Source: Apibacter raozihei (GTDB lineage: Bacteria; Bacteroidota; Bacteroidia; Flavobacteriales; Weeksellaceae). From it: DNA of 64,000 bases. The translations under genes were made by a program, and so were the position numbers. The stretch spans positions 2,151,716 to 2,215,715 of the forward strand of contig NZ_CP034930.1 in NCBI RefSeq assembly GCF_004014855.1, written 5' to 3'. The notes beneath the pieces are model-generated. The model searched no databases. It saw only the letters and a list, made by a program, of their open reading frames with translations, and was not told where the DNA came from. Each line of letters begins with the position of its first letter. Position 1 is the stretch's first letter. This document shows positions 17,474 to 26,657 of this stretch, piece by piece.

Positions 17474-19696
17474 ATGGCTAAATTACCCGTAAACGATGAG
17501 TTAATCATTGAGAAATTTGGGCCTCATAAACAATATACACCTAAAGATGGTTTCAAGGGAGTATCAGAGCCGGACAAATTAGTGAAAACACACTGTTGCT
17601 ATTGTGGTATGCAATGTGGAATTCAGTTAAAAGTAAAAGATAACAAAGTAGTAGGATTTGAACCTTGGAAAGAATTTCCTTTTAACGAAGGAAGACTTTG
17701 TCCTAAAGGGGTTCAGAGATACCTTCAAAATAATCATCCGGACAGGTTGCTGTCTCCAATGAAAAGAGTGGAAGGAGTAGGGTTTGAACCTATTGAATGG
17801 GAAGAGGCAATGAATAAGACTGTCTCTGAAATTCAACGTATTCAGAGCACTTATGGAAATGATTCATTTGCCATGTTGTCCGGAGTATCCCTTACCAATG
17901 AAAAAAGCTACATGATCGGTAAATTTGCCAGAGTAGCATTAAAAACCAAAAACCTGGACTATAACGGGAGACTTTGTATGGTAAGTGCAGGTGGAGGAAA
18001 TAAAAAAGCATTCGGCTTAGACAGAGCGTCCAATAACTGGACCGATCTTAAACACGCAGAGGTTATAATTGTTACAGGAGCAAATGTAAGTGAAACATTT
18101 CCTACACTAACCTACCCTATTTGGGAAGCTAGAGATAATGGAGCCAAGCTTATAGTGATAGATCCAAGGATTATTCCTTTAGCTAGAACAGCTGATTTAC
18201 ATTTAGCTTTACGTCCGGGTACGGACTCTGCTTTATACGGAGCAATGCTAAAAGTTTTATTTGATAATGACTGGATTGACAGAGAATTTATTGAAGAACA
18301 TACGTCAGGATTTGAAGATACATTAGCTTCTGTTCAGGATCATACTTTGGAATGGGCAGAAAATATTACTGGAGTTCCAGCGGAAAAAATTTATAAAGCT
18401 GCTGAAATGTGGGGAAAAGCAAAAACCAGCTTTTTACTTCATGCACGAGGAATCGAGCACCATACAAAAGGAGTAGATAATGTGGTTGGATGTATTAACC
18501 TTGTACTGGCTACCGGAAGAATAGGTAAACCATACTGCGGATATGCAACCATTACCGGTCAGGGGAACGGACAAGGCGGTAGAGAGCATGGTCATAAATG
18601 TGATCAGCTACCGGGAAACAGAGATATTGAAAATCCGGAACATCGTAAATACATATCCAGCGTATGGGGAATAGATGAAAAAGATTTGCCAGGTAAAGGA
18701 TTTAGTGCCTGGGAAATAATAGAAGCCATACACAGAGGAGAAATCAGAGGATTACTTTCTATTTGCTTTAATCCCTTAGTATCACTTCCTAATAACAATT
18801 ATGTTCGGGCAGCACTTGAAAAATTAGAATTTTATGTAACGATAGATTTCTTTTTAAGCGAAACCGGGCGACATGCTGATATTGTTTTACCAGGATCATT
18901 ACACGAAGAAGAAGACGGTACAGTAACTACGGCAGAAGGAAGAGTAGTAAGAATTAATCAGGCAATAACATCACCAGGGAAAGCCAGAAAAGACAGTGAT
19001 ATTATAAAAGAATTAGCCAGACGTTTGGGAGCCGGAGATAAATTTAGCTTTGAAAACAATGAAGCAATATTTAATGAGTTAAGAGTTGCATCCAAAGGAG
19101 GAACTGCAGATTATTATGGCATTACATACGAAAAGATTGAAAAAAACATGGGAGTATTCTGGCCATGTCCGTCATTAGATCATCCTGGAACACCAAGATT
19201 ATGGGAAGATAGGAAATTTAAGACTCCTGACGGAAAGGCTCATTTCAATCCTGCGCCTTATAAATTATCTACAGAGATGACTGACGAGGAATATCCGATT
19301 ATACTAACAACAGGAAGGGTCGTTTCTCAATATTTAAGTGGATGTCAAACAAGACGAATAGGAAAATTAGTAGATCAGTATCCGGAACCGTTAATGGAAA
19401 TTCATCCGAAGCTGGCTCGTCAATATAATATTACCGATGGAAATTTGATAAAAGTATCAACAAGAAGAGGGGAGCTGACTTTACCAGCAAATGTAGTTGA
19501 AACGATTAGGGAAGACACAATTTTTATTCCATATCACTGGGGAGGAAAACATTCCGCCAACATGCTCACTATAGGAGCTTTGGATCCGGTATCCAAAATA
19601 CCCGAATTTAAAGTATGTGCATGTAAAATAGAAGATACAGGAATAAAAGCTCAGGATTCTCAGTTATCAGATGCTTTTCAAAGTTTTGACAATTAA
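17474..19696 (+). CDS. Molybdopterin oxidoreductase, nitrate reductase catalytic subunit (NarB/NasA/NapA-like)
   Basis: 740 residues. An N-terminal [4Fe-4S] motif C-x2-C-x3-C-x27-C (Cys41, 44, 48, 76) is followed by the cofactor-binding domains. The block [16 protein letters not shown] places Cys168 at the molybdenum-ligand position of the NapA/NarB group (NarG has Asp there). [20 protein letters not shown] and the C-terminal [19 protein letters not shown] bind the two guanine-dinucleotide pterins. There is no Tat or other signal peptide, so it acts in the cytoplasm, unlike NapA. The neighbours (NarK, NarI-like, ferredoxin subunit, cofactor genes) support nitrate as substrate. Confidence 0.9.
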   Translation: MAKLPVNDELIIEKFGPHKQYTPKDGFKGVSEPDKLVKTHCCYCGMQCGIQLKVKDNKVVGFEPWKEFPFNEGRLCPKGVQRYLQNNHPDRLLSPMKRVEGVGFEPIEWEEAMNKTVSEIQRIQSTYGNDSFAMLSGVSLTNEKSYMIGKFARVALKTKNLDYNGRLCMVSAGGGNKKAFGLDRASNNWTDLKHAEVIIVTGANVSETFPTLTYPIWEARDNGAKLIVIDPRIIPLARTADLHLALRPGTDSALYGAMLKVLFDNDWIDREFIEEHTSGFEDTLASVQDHTLEWAENITGVPAEKIYKAAEMWGKAKTSFLLHARGIEHHTKGVDNVVGCINLVLATGRIGKPYCGYATITGQGNGQGGREHGHKCDQLPGNRDIENPEHRKYISSVWGIDEKDLPGKGFSAWEIIEAIHRGEIRGLLSICFNPLVSLPNNNYVRAALEKLEFYVTIDFFLSETGRHADIVLPGSLHEEEDGTVTTAEGRVVRINQAITSPGKARKDSDIIKELARRLGAGDKFSFENNEAIFNELRVASKGGTADYYGITYEKIEKNMGVFWPCPSLDHPGTPRLWEDRKFKTPDGKAHFNPAPYKLSTEMTDEEYPIILTTGRVVSQYLSGCQTRRIGKLVDQYPEPLMEIHPKLARQYNITDGNLIKVSTRRGELTLPANVVETIREDTIFIPYHWGGKHSANMLTIGALDPVSKIPEFKVCACKIEDTGIKAQDSQLSDAFQSFDN

Positions 19697-19708
19697 TAAA
19701 ATCAGATT

Positions 19709-20278
19709 ATGACTACCACAGATTATAATAAAAATATGGGTTTCTATGTAGACATGCAGCGTTGCATAGGATGTCATTCCTGTGAAATGGCTTGTGCAGA
19801 ATGTGAAACCAATGGTCAGGAAAGTATGATTCATATTCACTATGTAGACAGAAAGCATACCATTCAGACCACCGTACAGGTTTGTATGCATTGTGATGAT
19901 CCGGTATGTGCTAATGTATGTCCGGCAGATGCAATTACCAAAGATACCTTCGGAGTTGTACAATCAGCCAATACGGCTCGTTGTATAGGCTGTTCCAACT
20001 GTGTAATGGCTTGTCCGTTCGGTGTTCCTAATAAAAAAGAAGAAGCCGAATTAATGATGAAATGTAACATGTGCTATGACCGAACCAGTGCAGGATTAAA
20101 GCCTATGTGTGCAACCGTTTGTCCGAGTGGAGCATTATTTTATGGCACCCTGGAAGAAATAGAAGAAAAACGACCGCATAGTACTCCGGTTAATAAATTC
20201 ATATTCGGAGATCAGGAAGTAAAAACAAAAGTTAATATTATGATGCCTAAAGGCAGCAAAGAATTAAAAGTTCACTAA
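19709..20278 (+). CDS. Four-cluster [4Fe-4S] ferredoxin-type electron-transfer subunit
   Basis: 189 residues, DmsB/NrfC/NarH-like. Four cysteine motifs are visible in order: [48 protein letters not shown] and [20 protein letters not shown], enough for four cubane clusters. The absence of a signal peptide places it in the cytoplasm with the Mo subunit, 12 bases upstream. It should wire electrons from the NarI-like cytochrome to the catalytic subunit. Much shorter than NarH (about 510 residues), resembling DmsB-type subunits instead. Confidence 0.93.
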   Translation: MTTTDYNKNMGFYVDMQRCIGCHSCEMACAECETNGQESMIHIHYVDRKHTIQTTVQVCMHCDDPVCANVCPADAITKDTFGVVQSANTARCIGCSNCVMACPFGVPNKKEEAELMMKCNMCYDRTSAGLKPMCATVCPSGALFYGTLEEIEEKRPHSTPVNKFIFGDQEVKTKVNIMMPKGSKELKVH

Positions 20279-20294
20279 CCTAAAATCAAGAATA

Positions 20295-20798
20295 ATGTCG
20301 AAAGATAATAAGACACCCGTATGGAAATCCGACTTTCCTGTTAAACAAGATGAATCTGTCCATGTATCCCGGAGAGAATTTGCTAAATTTTTATGTTTAT
20401 TATCAGGAAGTTTGGCTTTAGGAAATGGAGCAATTGCTGCTAAATCCTTATTTTTTCCCAAAGATAAAGTTAACGAAGAATATTTTGTTTGTAATTCCTC
20501 GGAAGTTCCAATTGGGAAAATGAAAGCTTTTGTTATAAATGATAATCATAAAATACCTTATATATTAATTCATTTAGGAGAAGATAAATGGCGATGTTTT
20601 GAACAAAAATGTACACATTTATCCTGTGCGGTACTTTACCGTCACGATTTGAAAAAAATTGAATGTCCGTGTCACAAAGGATTTTTTGATCCTGAAACCG
20701 GAGAAGTATTACAAGGTCCGCCACCAAGACCATTGCCACAATTATCCGTTGTGATCAGAGATGGTAAAGTTTTTGTGACAGAAAAAGAAATAGCATAA
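20295..20798 (+). CDS. Tat-exported Rieske [2Fe-2S] protein
   Basis: 167 residues. The N-terminus carries SRREFAKF followed by a hydrophobic stretch ending near AIAA, a twin-arginine signal or anchor, so the folded iron-sulfur domain should sit on the periplasmic side. Cluster ligands are Cys106 and His108 in CTHLSC and Cys124 and His127 in CPCHKGFF; Cys111 and Cys126 can form the usual Rieske disulfide. The proline loop GPPPRPLPQL follows. It lies between the ferredoxin subunit and a small membrane protein in one tight operon. A Rieske partner for a cytoplasmic nitrate reductase is unusual and suggests a quinol-oxidising role. Confidence 0.92.
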   Translation: MSKDNKTPVWKSDFPVKQDESVHVSRREFAKFLCLLSGSLALGNGAIAAKSLFFPKDKVNEEYFVCNSSEVPIGKMKAFVINDNHKIPYILIHLGEDKWRCFEQKCTHLSCAVLYRHDLKKIECPCHKGFFDPETGEVLQGPPPRPLPQLSVVIRDGKVFVTEKEIA

Positions 20799-20802
20799 CA
20801 AT

Positions 20803-21075
20803 ATGAGCGATTTTAGAGAAGCCCAAAATACGGCACATCCTAATAAAACCAATATTTTGATGTCTGCCATCATAGTAACCCTTATACTGATACTTACCCT
20901 TCAGATTTGGATGATGTACGGAGCATTAAACAATGCACTGGATGACAACCATGGGTTTGCCATAGCCACATTTATAGGTTCTTTATTCTTATTTATTGCC
21001 GGTTTGTTTTTATTAAAATATTTACCTGAGCCAAGAAGAAAAAGAGAACAAAACCCGAACAACAAATATGAGTAA
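20803..21075 (+). CDS. Small two-helix membrane protein of the nitrate reductase operon
   Basis: 90 residues with two hydrophobic segments (about residues 18-40 and 52-73), a short loop DDNHGFA between them and a basic C-terminus. I do not recognise a named family. It begins 4 bases after the Rieske gene and overlaps moaA by 8 bases, so it is translationally embedded in the operon. Size and position suggest an accessory or assembly subunit of the membrane part of the complex; this is inference from context. Confidence 0.75.
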   Translation: MSDFREAQNTAHPNKTNILMSAIIVTLILILTLQIWMMYGALNNALDDNHGFAIATFIGSLFLFIAGLFLLKYLPEPRRKREQNPNNKYE

Positions 21076-22051
21076 ACTGGTTGATTCGTTTAATAGAAAA
21101 CATGACTATCTGAGAATTTCTCTTACAGACAGTTGTAATTTCCGGTGTTTATATTGTATGCCCGATGAAAACATGCAATGTCTTCCACACAAGGAATTGA
21201 TGCAGCCAGATGAAATTTATGAGATAGCAAAAACGTTTACAAACTTTAATACAAATAAAATCCGTCTTACCGGAGGGGAACCTCTGGTAAGACATGATTT
21301 TTCGGAAATAGTCGAAAAATTATCCCAGCTTCCCGCCGAAATAACTCTGACTACCAATGGGGTATTATTACATAAATACCTTAAGCTTTTTAAAGATAAA
21401 GGCATCAAGTCAGTAAACATAAGCATAGACAGTCTCGATCCTCAAGTCTTTCAATCTTTGACAAAGCGGAATGTATTATCGCGGGTTTGGGAAAATATTT
21501 TGTTATACGTAGAGGAAGGTTTTCACGTTAAGCTCAATGTAGTCGTTATGAAAGGAATTAACGATAAAGAAATCGTTAACTTTGTAGAGCTGACAAAAAA
21601 ATTACCTTTACACGTTCGGTTCATAGAATTTATGCCTTTTAGCGGTAATCAGTGGGAAAAAGACAGAGTGGTCACCATGCCTCAGATGTTGCAGGTTGTT
21701 GCTGAGCAAGAATCTATTGCCAAGTTGAAAGATGAGGTAAACGATACAGCCAAAAAATATATGATTCAGAACGCCGTTGGAACTTTTGCTTTCATTACAA
21801 CCATGAGTCAGCCTTTTTGTGGAGGATGTAACCGAATGAGGCTAACAGCAGATGGTAAAATGAAAAATTGTTTATTTGGAAAAGATGAATTTGATATACT
21901 GGGAACTCTGCGTAAAAAAAACGATATACTTCCTGTAATACAACAATGCTTATTCAATAAGCATAAAAAGATGGGAGGACAGTTTGAAGATTTTAAAAAA
22001 GTAAATCCTGAAGATTTAACTAACCGTAGTATGATTAAAATAGGAGGTTAA
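21068..22051 (+). CDS. moaA: GTP 3',8-cyclase MoaA
   Basis: Radical-SAM enzyme that begins molybdopterin synthesis by rearranging GTP. 327 residues. The SAM cluster motif CNFRCLYC is at residues 18-25. The C-terminal second cluster motif CGGCNRMRLTADGKMKNC is complete, and the protein ends in IGG, the double-glycine tail required in MoaA. KIRLTGGEPLVR and TLTTNGVLL are also typical. The start overlaps the preceding small membrane-protein gene by 8 bases. Confidence 0.97.
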   Translation: MSKLVDSFNRKHDYLRISLTDSCNFRCLYCMPDENMQCLPHKELMQPDEIYEIAKTFTNFNTNKIRLTGGEPLVRHDFSEIVEKLSQLPAEITLTTNGVLLHKYLKLFKDKGIKSVNISIDSLDPQVFQSLTKRNVLSRVWENILLYVEEGFHVKLNVVVMKGINDKEIVNFVELTKKLPLHVRFIEFMPFSGNQWEKDRVVTMPQMLQVVAEQESIAKLKDEVNDTAKKYMIQNAVGTFAFITTMSQPFCGGCNRMRLTADGKMKNCLFGKDEFDILGTLRKKNDILPVIQQCLFNKHKKMGGQFEDFKKVNPEDLTNRSMIKIGG

Positions 22052-22089
22052 ATACCATAATACCGTTGTGACAAAAAAGACCTATTGAT

Positions 22090-23277
22090 ATGGAATTTAT
22101 TACAGTAAATCAGGCACGAACAATCTTAAATGAAGAAATAGAAACTAAAAGCGTAACATACCTTAGTCTTACGGATGCTTTATATCATTATACAGCCAAA
22201 GAGTTAATAGCAGGTGTAGATGTTCCCGGCTTTGATAATTCTGCAATGGATGGCTATGCTTTTGCATATGCTGATTTTGAAAAAAAGCTGCCTTTAAAAA
22301 TTACACATGTTATAAAAGCGGGGGATATATCACTTCCTCATATAAAAGAAGGAGAAGCTGCACGTATATTTACAGGAGCACCTATGCCTGATGGGGCAGA
22401 TACGGTAGTAATGCAAGAAAAAGCGAAGGTTGAAAATAACCAGTTATTTCTGGAAGAGCAGGAAATTTATAAAAGTCTTAATGTTAGATTGCGAGCATCG
22501 CAGACCAGAAAAGGAGAAATTTTAGTTTCTGAAAATACATATATCAATTCAGGGTTGCTGAGTTTGTTGGCAGGCTTTGGATTTGATAAAATTCCGGTTT
22601 ATTCTTTTCCCGATGTTGGTATTTTAGTTACCGGAAGCGAACTGGTTGAGCCCGGAAAACCTTTACAACCCGGACAAATTTATGAAAGTAACTCTCCCTC
22701 TCTGCAATCAGTATTGCGTGATATGAACATAACTTCATTTCCGCCTGAAAAAGTCAAAGATGATAAACAATCAACGATAGAATCAATCAATGATAGTTTA
22801 AATAAAGTAGATGTGCTTTTAATTACCGGTGGAATTTCGGTAGGTGATTATGATTTTGTAAAAGAATCTTTACAAGAATGCGGGGTAAAACAATTGTTCT
22901 ATAAAGTGCAGCAAAAACCTGGAAAACCACTTTTTTTTGGTAAAAAAGATAATAAATACGTTTTTGCACTTCCCGGAAATCCGGCTTCAGTGCTTTCATG
23001 TTTTTATCAGTATGTACGTCCTTTTTTAGAAGGTATAAAAGGAAACAAAAAATGCAATAACTATAAAGCTAAAGCGGTTTTAGATACTGATTTTTATAAA
23101 AAAAACACATTAACCTTATTTTTAAAAGGGTATTGGGAAGAAGGGAAAGTACAGATTTTATCTTCACAGGAATCGTATAAAATGGATTCTTTTACTATTG
23201 CCAATTGCTGGATAGAACTGGATGGGCAGCCACGTACTTTAAAAAAAGGGGAAGAAATTACAGTATGGAAAATTTAA
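22090..23277 (+). CDS. moeA: Molybdopterin molybdotransferase MoeA
   Basis: Inserts molybdate into adenylated molybdopterin. 395 residues, full length. Motifs: DVPGFDNSAMDGYAF in the N-terminal domain, IFTGAPMPDGADTVVMQE, then the MoaB-like catalytic fold with LVTGSELVEPG, YESNSPSL, LLITGGISVGDYDFVKE and FALPGNPASVLSCF. It follows moaA by 38 bases and overlaps the next gene by 13. Confidence 0.97.
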   Translation: MEFITVNQARTILNEEIETKSVTYLSLTDALYHYTAKELIAGVDVPGFDNSAMDGYAFAYADFEKKLPLKITHVIKAGDISLPHIKEGEAARIFTGAPMPDGADTVVMQEKAKVENNQLFLEEQEIYKSLNVRLRASQTRKGEILVSENTYINSGLLSLLAGFGFDKIPVYSFPDVGILVTGSELVEPGKPLQPGQIYESNSPSLQSVLRDMNITSFPPEKVKDDKQSTIESINDSLNKVDVLLITGGISVGDYDFVKESLQECGVKQLFYKVQQKPGKPLFFGKKDNKYVFALPGNPASVLSCFYQYVRPFLEGIKGNKKCNNYKAKAVLDTDFYKKNTLTLFLKGYWEEGKVQILSSQESYKMDSFTIANCWIELDGQPRTLKKGEEITVWKI

Positions 23278-23588
23278 AAATTGAGGGACATATATGGCTG
23301 GAGACTTCCGCAGGATTGAAAATAGGAAAAGGAAGAGCCTTATTGCTGGAAGAAATAGATAAGACCGGATCTATAGCTGCGGCTGCACGCAATACTAATA
23401 TTCCCTACAGAAAGGCTTGGGGAATGATTAAGGAATTAAATAAAGGCAATACACAACCGCTAGTGATAAAAAGTGTGGGTGGACGCGAAGGAGGAGGAGC
23501 AGTTTTAACTCATGAAGGGAAAAAAATACTTGCTGAATTTAAAAGAATAGATCAACAATTTTTTTTATTTAAAAACAGCACATTATGA
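23265..23588 (+). CDS. ModE N-terminal-domain-like winged-helix regulator
   Basis: 107 residues when started at the ATG at 23265; the reading frame extends 20 codons upstream to 23205, but that stretch lies inside moeA and does not resemble the family. The protein matches the ModE DNA-binding half (GRALLLEEIDKTGSIAAAAR then IPYRKAWGMIKELN and GGREGGGAVLTHEGKKIL). The molybdate-binding TOBE domains of full ModE are missing. It overlaps moeA by 13 bases and mobA by 4. A likely regulator of molybdenum genes, but how it senses molybdate without TOBE domains is open. Confidence 0.9.
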   Translation: MENLKIEGHIWLETSAGLKIGKGRALLLEEIDKTGSIAAAARNTNIPYRKAWGMIKELNKGNTQPLVIKSVGGREGGGAVLTHEGKKILAEFKRIDQQFFLFKNSTL

Positions 23589-24160
23589 TTCAAGAAGCCT
23601 ATATTCTGGCCGGAGGGAAAAGTAGCAGAATGGGAGAAGATAAAGGCTTAAAAAAGATCGGTCATAAGCCCATGATTGAATCGGTAATTCAACAATTAAA
23701 AAAAAACTTTTCTGTAGTGAAGATAAATACTCAAAATATTGATTATAAAATATTTGAATTGCAATTAATTCCCGATATAATACAGGACAAAGGTCCGCTG
23801 GGAGGTATTTACACTGCTTTAAACGATTCGGGAGGAGATATATTTGTGGCCAGTTGTGATATACCATTAATATCTTCAGAATCTATTCAATATATACTGA
23901 AACAACATAAAAAAGGAAAAGTAACCGTAGCCTCCTATAAGGGAAATATACATCCGTTGTTTGGAATTTATACTCAAGAGATAGTACCGAAACTTAAAAA
24001 GAAAATAGAAAATAATAAGCTGAAAATGAGGAGTTTTATAGAAGAGGTAGAAGCTGATATTGTAGAAATGAGCATAAACTTCCCTACAGATTTTTTAGCA
24101 AATATAAATACACCAGAAGAAATCAGGTCCGTTGAAAAACTAATAAAATATGAATATTAA
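23585..24160 (+). CDS. mobA: Molybdenum cofactor guanylyltransferase MobA
   Basis: Links GMP to the molybdenum cofactor to give the MGD form used by DMSO-reductase-family enzymes such as the Mo subunit coded here. 191 residues. The nucleotide-binding loop LAGGKSSRMGEDKGLKKIG is at residues 8-26, and the later blocks DKGPLGGIYTAL and VASCDIPLIS are typical. The ATG overlaps the stop of the ModE-like gene (ATGA), implying coupled translation, and the end overlaps moaD by 11 bases. Confidence 0.95.
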   Translation: MIQEAYILAGGKSSRMGEDKGLKKIGHKPMIESVIQQLKKNFSVVKINTQNIDYKIFELQLIPDIIQDKGPLGGIYTALNDSGGDIFVASCDIPLISSESIQYILKQHKKGKVTVASYKGNIHPLFGIYTQEIVPKLKKKIENNKLKMRSFIEEVEADIVEMSINFPTDFLANINTPEEIRSVEKLIKYEY

Positions 24161-24380
24161 AATTTTTGGAAAACTAACAGATATCTTTCAGACAGAAGAA
24201 TATTTGTTAAACGAGAAGATAACCACCGTTTCCGATTTAAAACAGAAACTGGAAGTCCTTTTTCCTTCGTTACAATCTCTTACTTATCTGGTAATAGTTA
24301 ATAACGAAAATACACAGGATAACGATTCAATTTCAACAAATTCAGAAATAGCATTATTACCCCCGTATTCCGGTGGATAA
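24150..24380 (+). CDS. moaD: Molybdopterin synthase sulfur-carrier subunit MoaD
   Basis: 76 residues, ubiquitin-like fold, ending in PPYSGG. The terminal Gly-Gly is adenylated by MoeB and converted to a thiocarboxylate that donates sulfur to the pterin. ALLPPYSGG is the family signature. The start lies 11 bases inside mobA and the moeB gene follows 14 bases later, so carrier and activating enzyme are made together. Confidence 0.95.
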   Translation: MNIKIFGKLTDIFQTEEYLLNEKITTVSDLKQKLEVLFPSLQSLTYLVIVNNENTQDNDSISTNSEIALLPPYSGG

Positions 24381-24394
24381 ACCATTTGTAAACA

Positions 24395-25480
24395 ATGAAT
24401 TTACAACGATATAACAGACAAACCATATTATCAGGATTTGGTAAAAATGCACAGGAAAAACTTTTTCAATCCAAAGTATTGGTACTGGGAGCAGGAGGTT
24501 TAGGATGTCCGGTATTACAATTTCTGACTGCTGCGGGAGTAGGTACACTGGGAATTGTAGATTATGATACGGTTGATATTTCAAACTTGCAAAGACAGAT
24601 TCTATTTGATGAAAATGATGTAGGTAAGCTAAAGACAGAAGCAGCAAAAGCTAAACTGCAAAAAATGAATTCTGAAACAGAAATTCGGATACATTCTGAA
24701 AAATTAACTTCAGGCAACGCATTATCCATATTTACCCCTTATCAGGTTATTGTAGATTGTACCGATAATTTTCAGGTCAGATATCTTGCCAATGATTTAT
24801 CACGGCTATTAAATAAACCATTGGTATATGGCGCTATTTATCAGTATGAAGGACAAGTATCGGTCTTTAATATTGAAAAAAACGGTGAATCTACCAATTA
24901 CAGAGATTTATTTCCTACGCCACCTCAACCGGCAGAAGTACCTACCTGTAATGAAGCAGGAGTTTTAGGAACATTATCCGGAATTATTGGAGTTGTTCAG
25001 GCTAACGAGGTCATCAAATTGCTAACCGGTATAGGTAAGCCCTTGGTTCATAAATTATGGATTATGAATATCTTAAATTATGAAACCCGGACAATTAAAT
25101 ATAAAAAAGGAGATTCCAACACTTCTCCTGAAACTATTGAAGAACTGTTGACAACTTCTTACGAGGAACTTTGCGGTTTTTTTACGCCAAATAATGAGAT
25201 AGATGATAAAGAGCAGCTAAAATCGCTTCTGAGTAAAAAAAATTCCGTGCTGGTAGATGTTCGTAATGAAGACGAATTACCCAAAATACAGGAATTTGAT
25301 TATACACTAATCCCATTATCTGTATTGGAACAGCAAATTGAACAATTAAAGTCATTTGATTCTATTATTTTTGTATGCCGTTTGGGAATGAGAAGTTTAC
25401 GGGCGGTACAAATTGCCAAAGAAAAATATCCAACTAAAGATATACGCCATATCAAAGATGGAATAGAAACAATAATATAA
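24395..25480 (+). CDS. moeB: MoeB/ThiF-type adenylyltransferase fused to a rhodanese domain
   Basis: 361 residues, two domains. Residues 1-240 are the E1-like activating domain: GAGGLGCPVLQFLTAAGVG (ATP binding), DYDTVDISNLQRQILF, DCTDNF, and PTCNEAGVLG with the catalytic Cys. The zinc-binding CxxC pairs of E. coli MoeB are absent. Residues about 260-361 are rhodanese-like with the active loop FVCRLGMRS. The layout equals the eukaryotic MOCS3 type and lets one protein adenylate MoaD and deliver sulfur to it. It overlaps moaE by one base. Confidence 0.92.
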   Translation: MNLQRYNRQTILSGFGKNAQEKLFQSKVLVLGAGGLGCPVLQFLTAAGVGTLGIVDYDTVDISNLQRQILFDENDVGKLKTEAAKAKLQKMNSETEIRIHSEKLTSGNALSIFTPYQVIVDCTDNFQVRYLANDLSRLLNKPLVYGAIYQYEGQVSVFNIEKNGESTNYRDLFPTPPQPAEVPTCNEAGVLGTLSGIIGVVQANEVIKLLTGIGKPLVHKLWIMNILNYETRTIKYKKGDSNTSPETIEELLTTSYEELCGFFTPNNEIDDKEQLKSLLSKKNSVLVDVRNEDELPKIQEFDYTLIPLSVLEQQIEQLKSFDSIIFVCRLGMRSLRAVQIAKEKYPTKDIRHIKDGIETII

Positions 25481-25917
25481 TGAGTAAAATAAAAAAAATA
25501 TTTATCGAAGGAGCTATTTCCTCCCAATTTGTAGCCGATAGTATTGAAAAACATACTGTAAAAACCAACATCGGAGGGCATAGTATTTTTCTGGGGCAAA
25601 TACGAGCAGATTCTAAAAATGGTAAAGAAGTAGAATCCATTGAATTTACAGCGTATCAGGAAATGGCAGAAAAAAAACTTGCGGAAATTCGTGAAGACAT
25701 ATTCTCTAAATATAACTTGGTATGCATGCATGTCTATCACAGCCTGGGAATTGTTAAAAAAGGAGAAATATGCCTGTTTGTATTTACTTCCTCAGGCCAT
25801 AGGGAGCCGGCCATTCAAGCCTGTAACGAAATGGTGGAAAGGCTGAAAAAAGAATTGCCGATATGGGGGAAAGAAATTTACGACGACCATACACATCACT
25901 GGAAAGAAAATAGATAA
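25480..25917 (+). CDS. moaE: Molybdopterin synthase catalytic subunit MoaE
   Basis: 145 residues, normal length. It converts cyclic pyranopterin monophosphate to molybdopterin with sulfur from MoaD. Family blocks: GGHSIFLGQIRAD, EFTAYQEMAEKKLAEI, HSLGIVKKGEICLFVFTSSGHREPA and PIWGKEIYDD with the lysine of the active site. The start codon overlaps the moeB stop (TAATG). Confidence 0.96.
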   Translation: MSKIKKIFIEGAISSQFVADSIEKHTVKTNIGGHSIFLGQIRADSKNGKEVESIEFTAYQEMAEKKLAEIREDIFSKYNLVCMHVYHSLGIVKKGEICLFVFTSSGHREPAIQACNEMVERLKKELPIWGKEIYDDHTHHWKENR

Positions 25918-25920
25918 AAT

Positions 25921-26619
25921 ATGAATACAGCTCAACCGGTTTTAGTATCATTAAACGCAGGAAAAGAAGAACCGCTGGAAGATTCAGGATTTTTAAGTGC
26001 CATAAATAAAAAGAAGCTTAATGAGCCTGCGCTGGTAACCAAATTAGGATTAAAATCTGATGTTCAGTCAGATAAACGTTTTCATGGAGGAATAGATAAA
26101 GCTATTCATCAATACGCGTATGAAAATTATACTTTTTGGGAAAATATTCTTCCGGATACTACAAGGTTGAAGCAAATGGCAGCGTTTGGAGAAAATATTA
26201 CTTCCGTAGGAATGACGGAAGATACCGTAATGATAGGAGATCAATATCGTTTAGGTGGCTGCATTCTGGAAGTAAGTCAGGCACGTCAGCCCTGCTGGAA
26301 GCTCAACTATAGGTTTAAGTATCCAACTATGGCAGAAGAAGTACAAAATAGTCTCAAAACAGGCTGGTATTACAGAGTTTTGGAAGAAGGACAAGTACAG
26401 GAAGGAGATAAATTTGTATTATTGGAGAGGCCATATCCCGAAATTTCTTTAACCTATCTACTTCATATTTTATATAAAGATTGTTTAAATAAAGAAGCTC
26501 TATATGAATTTCTGAAGATTAATATTCTGGCTGAAAGCTGGAAAAATACTTTGACTAAGCGATTGGAAACAGGAGAAGTGGAAGATTGGAAAAGAAGGTT
26601 ATATTTACAAAACAAATAA
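25921..26619 (+). CDS. MOSC domain protein, YiiM-like
   Basis: 232 residues. MOSC domains bind molybdopterin-type cofactor and act as sulfur carriers or N-hydroxylated-compound reductases. The block RFHGGIDKAIHQYAYENY, FGENIT, and GGCILEVSQARQPCWKL with a conserved cysteine match the YiiM branch. It starts 3 bases after moaE. In a cofactor operon it could help protect, deliver or finish the cofactor, or could be a separate small molybdoenzyme; sequence alone does not decide. Confidence 0.9.
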   Translation: MNTAQPVLVSLNAGKEEPLEDSGFLSAINKKKLNEPALVTKLGLKSDVQSDKRFHGGIDKAIHQYAYENYTFWENILPDTTRLKQMAAFGENITSVGMTEDTVMIGDQYRLGGCILEVSQARQPCWKLNYRFKYPTMAEEVQNSLKTGWYYRVLEEGQVQEGDKFVLLERPYPEISLTYLLHILYKDCLNKEALYEFLKINILAESWKNTLTKRLETGEVEDWKRRLYLQNK

Positions 26620-26657
26620 AATTTAACTAATTATTAAAAGTAACAAAATTCACTTAT

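Noticed and set aside
23205-23264. Upstream extension of the ModE-like gene
   Set aside because: These 20 codons lie within moeA and do not resemble ModE; the ATG at 23265 gives the family's normal N-terminus.
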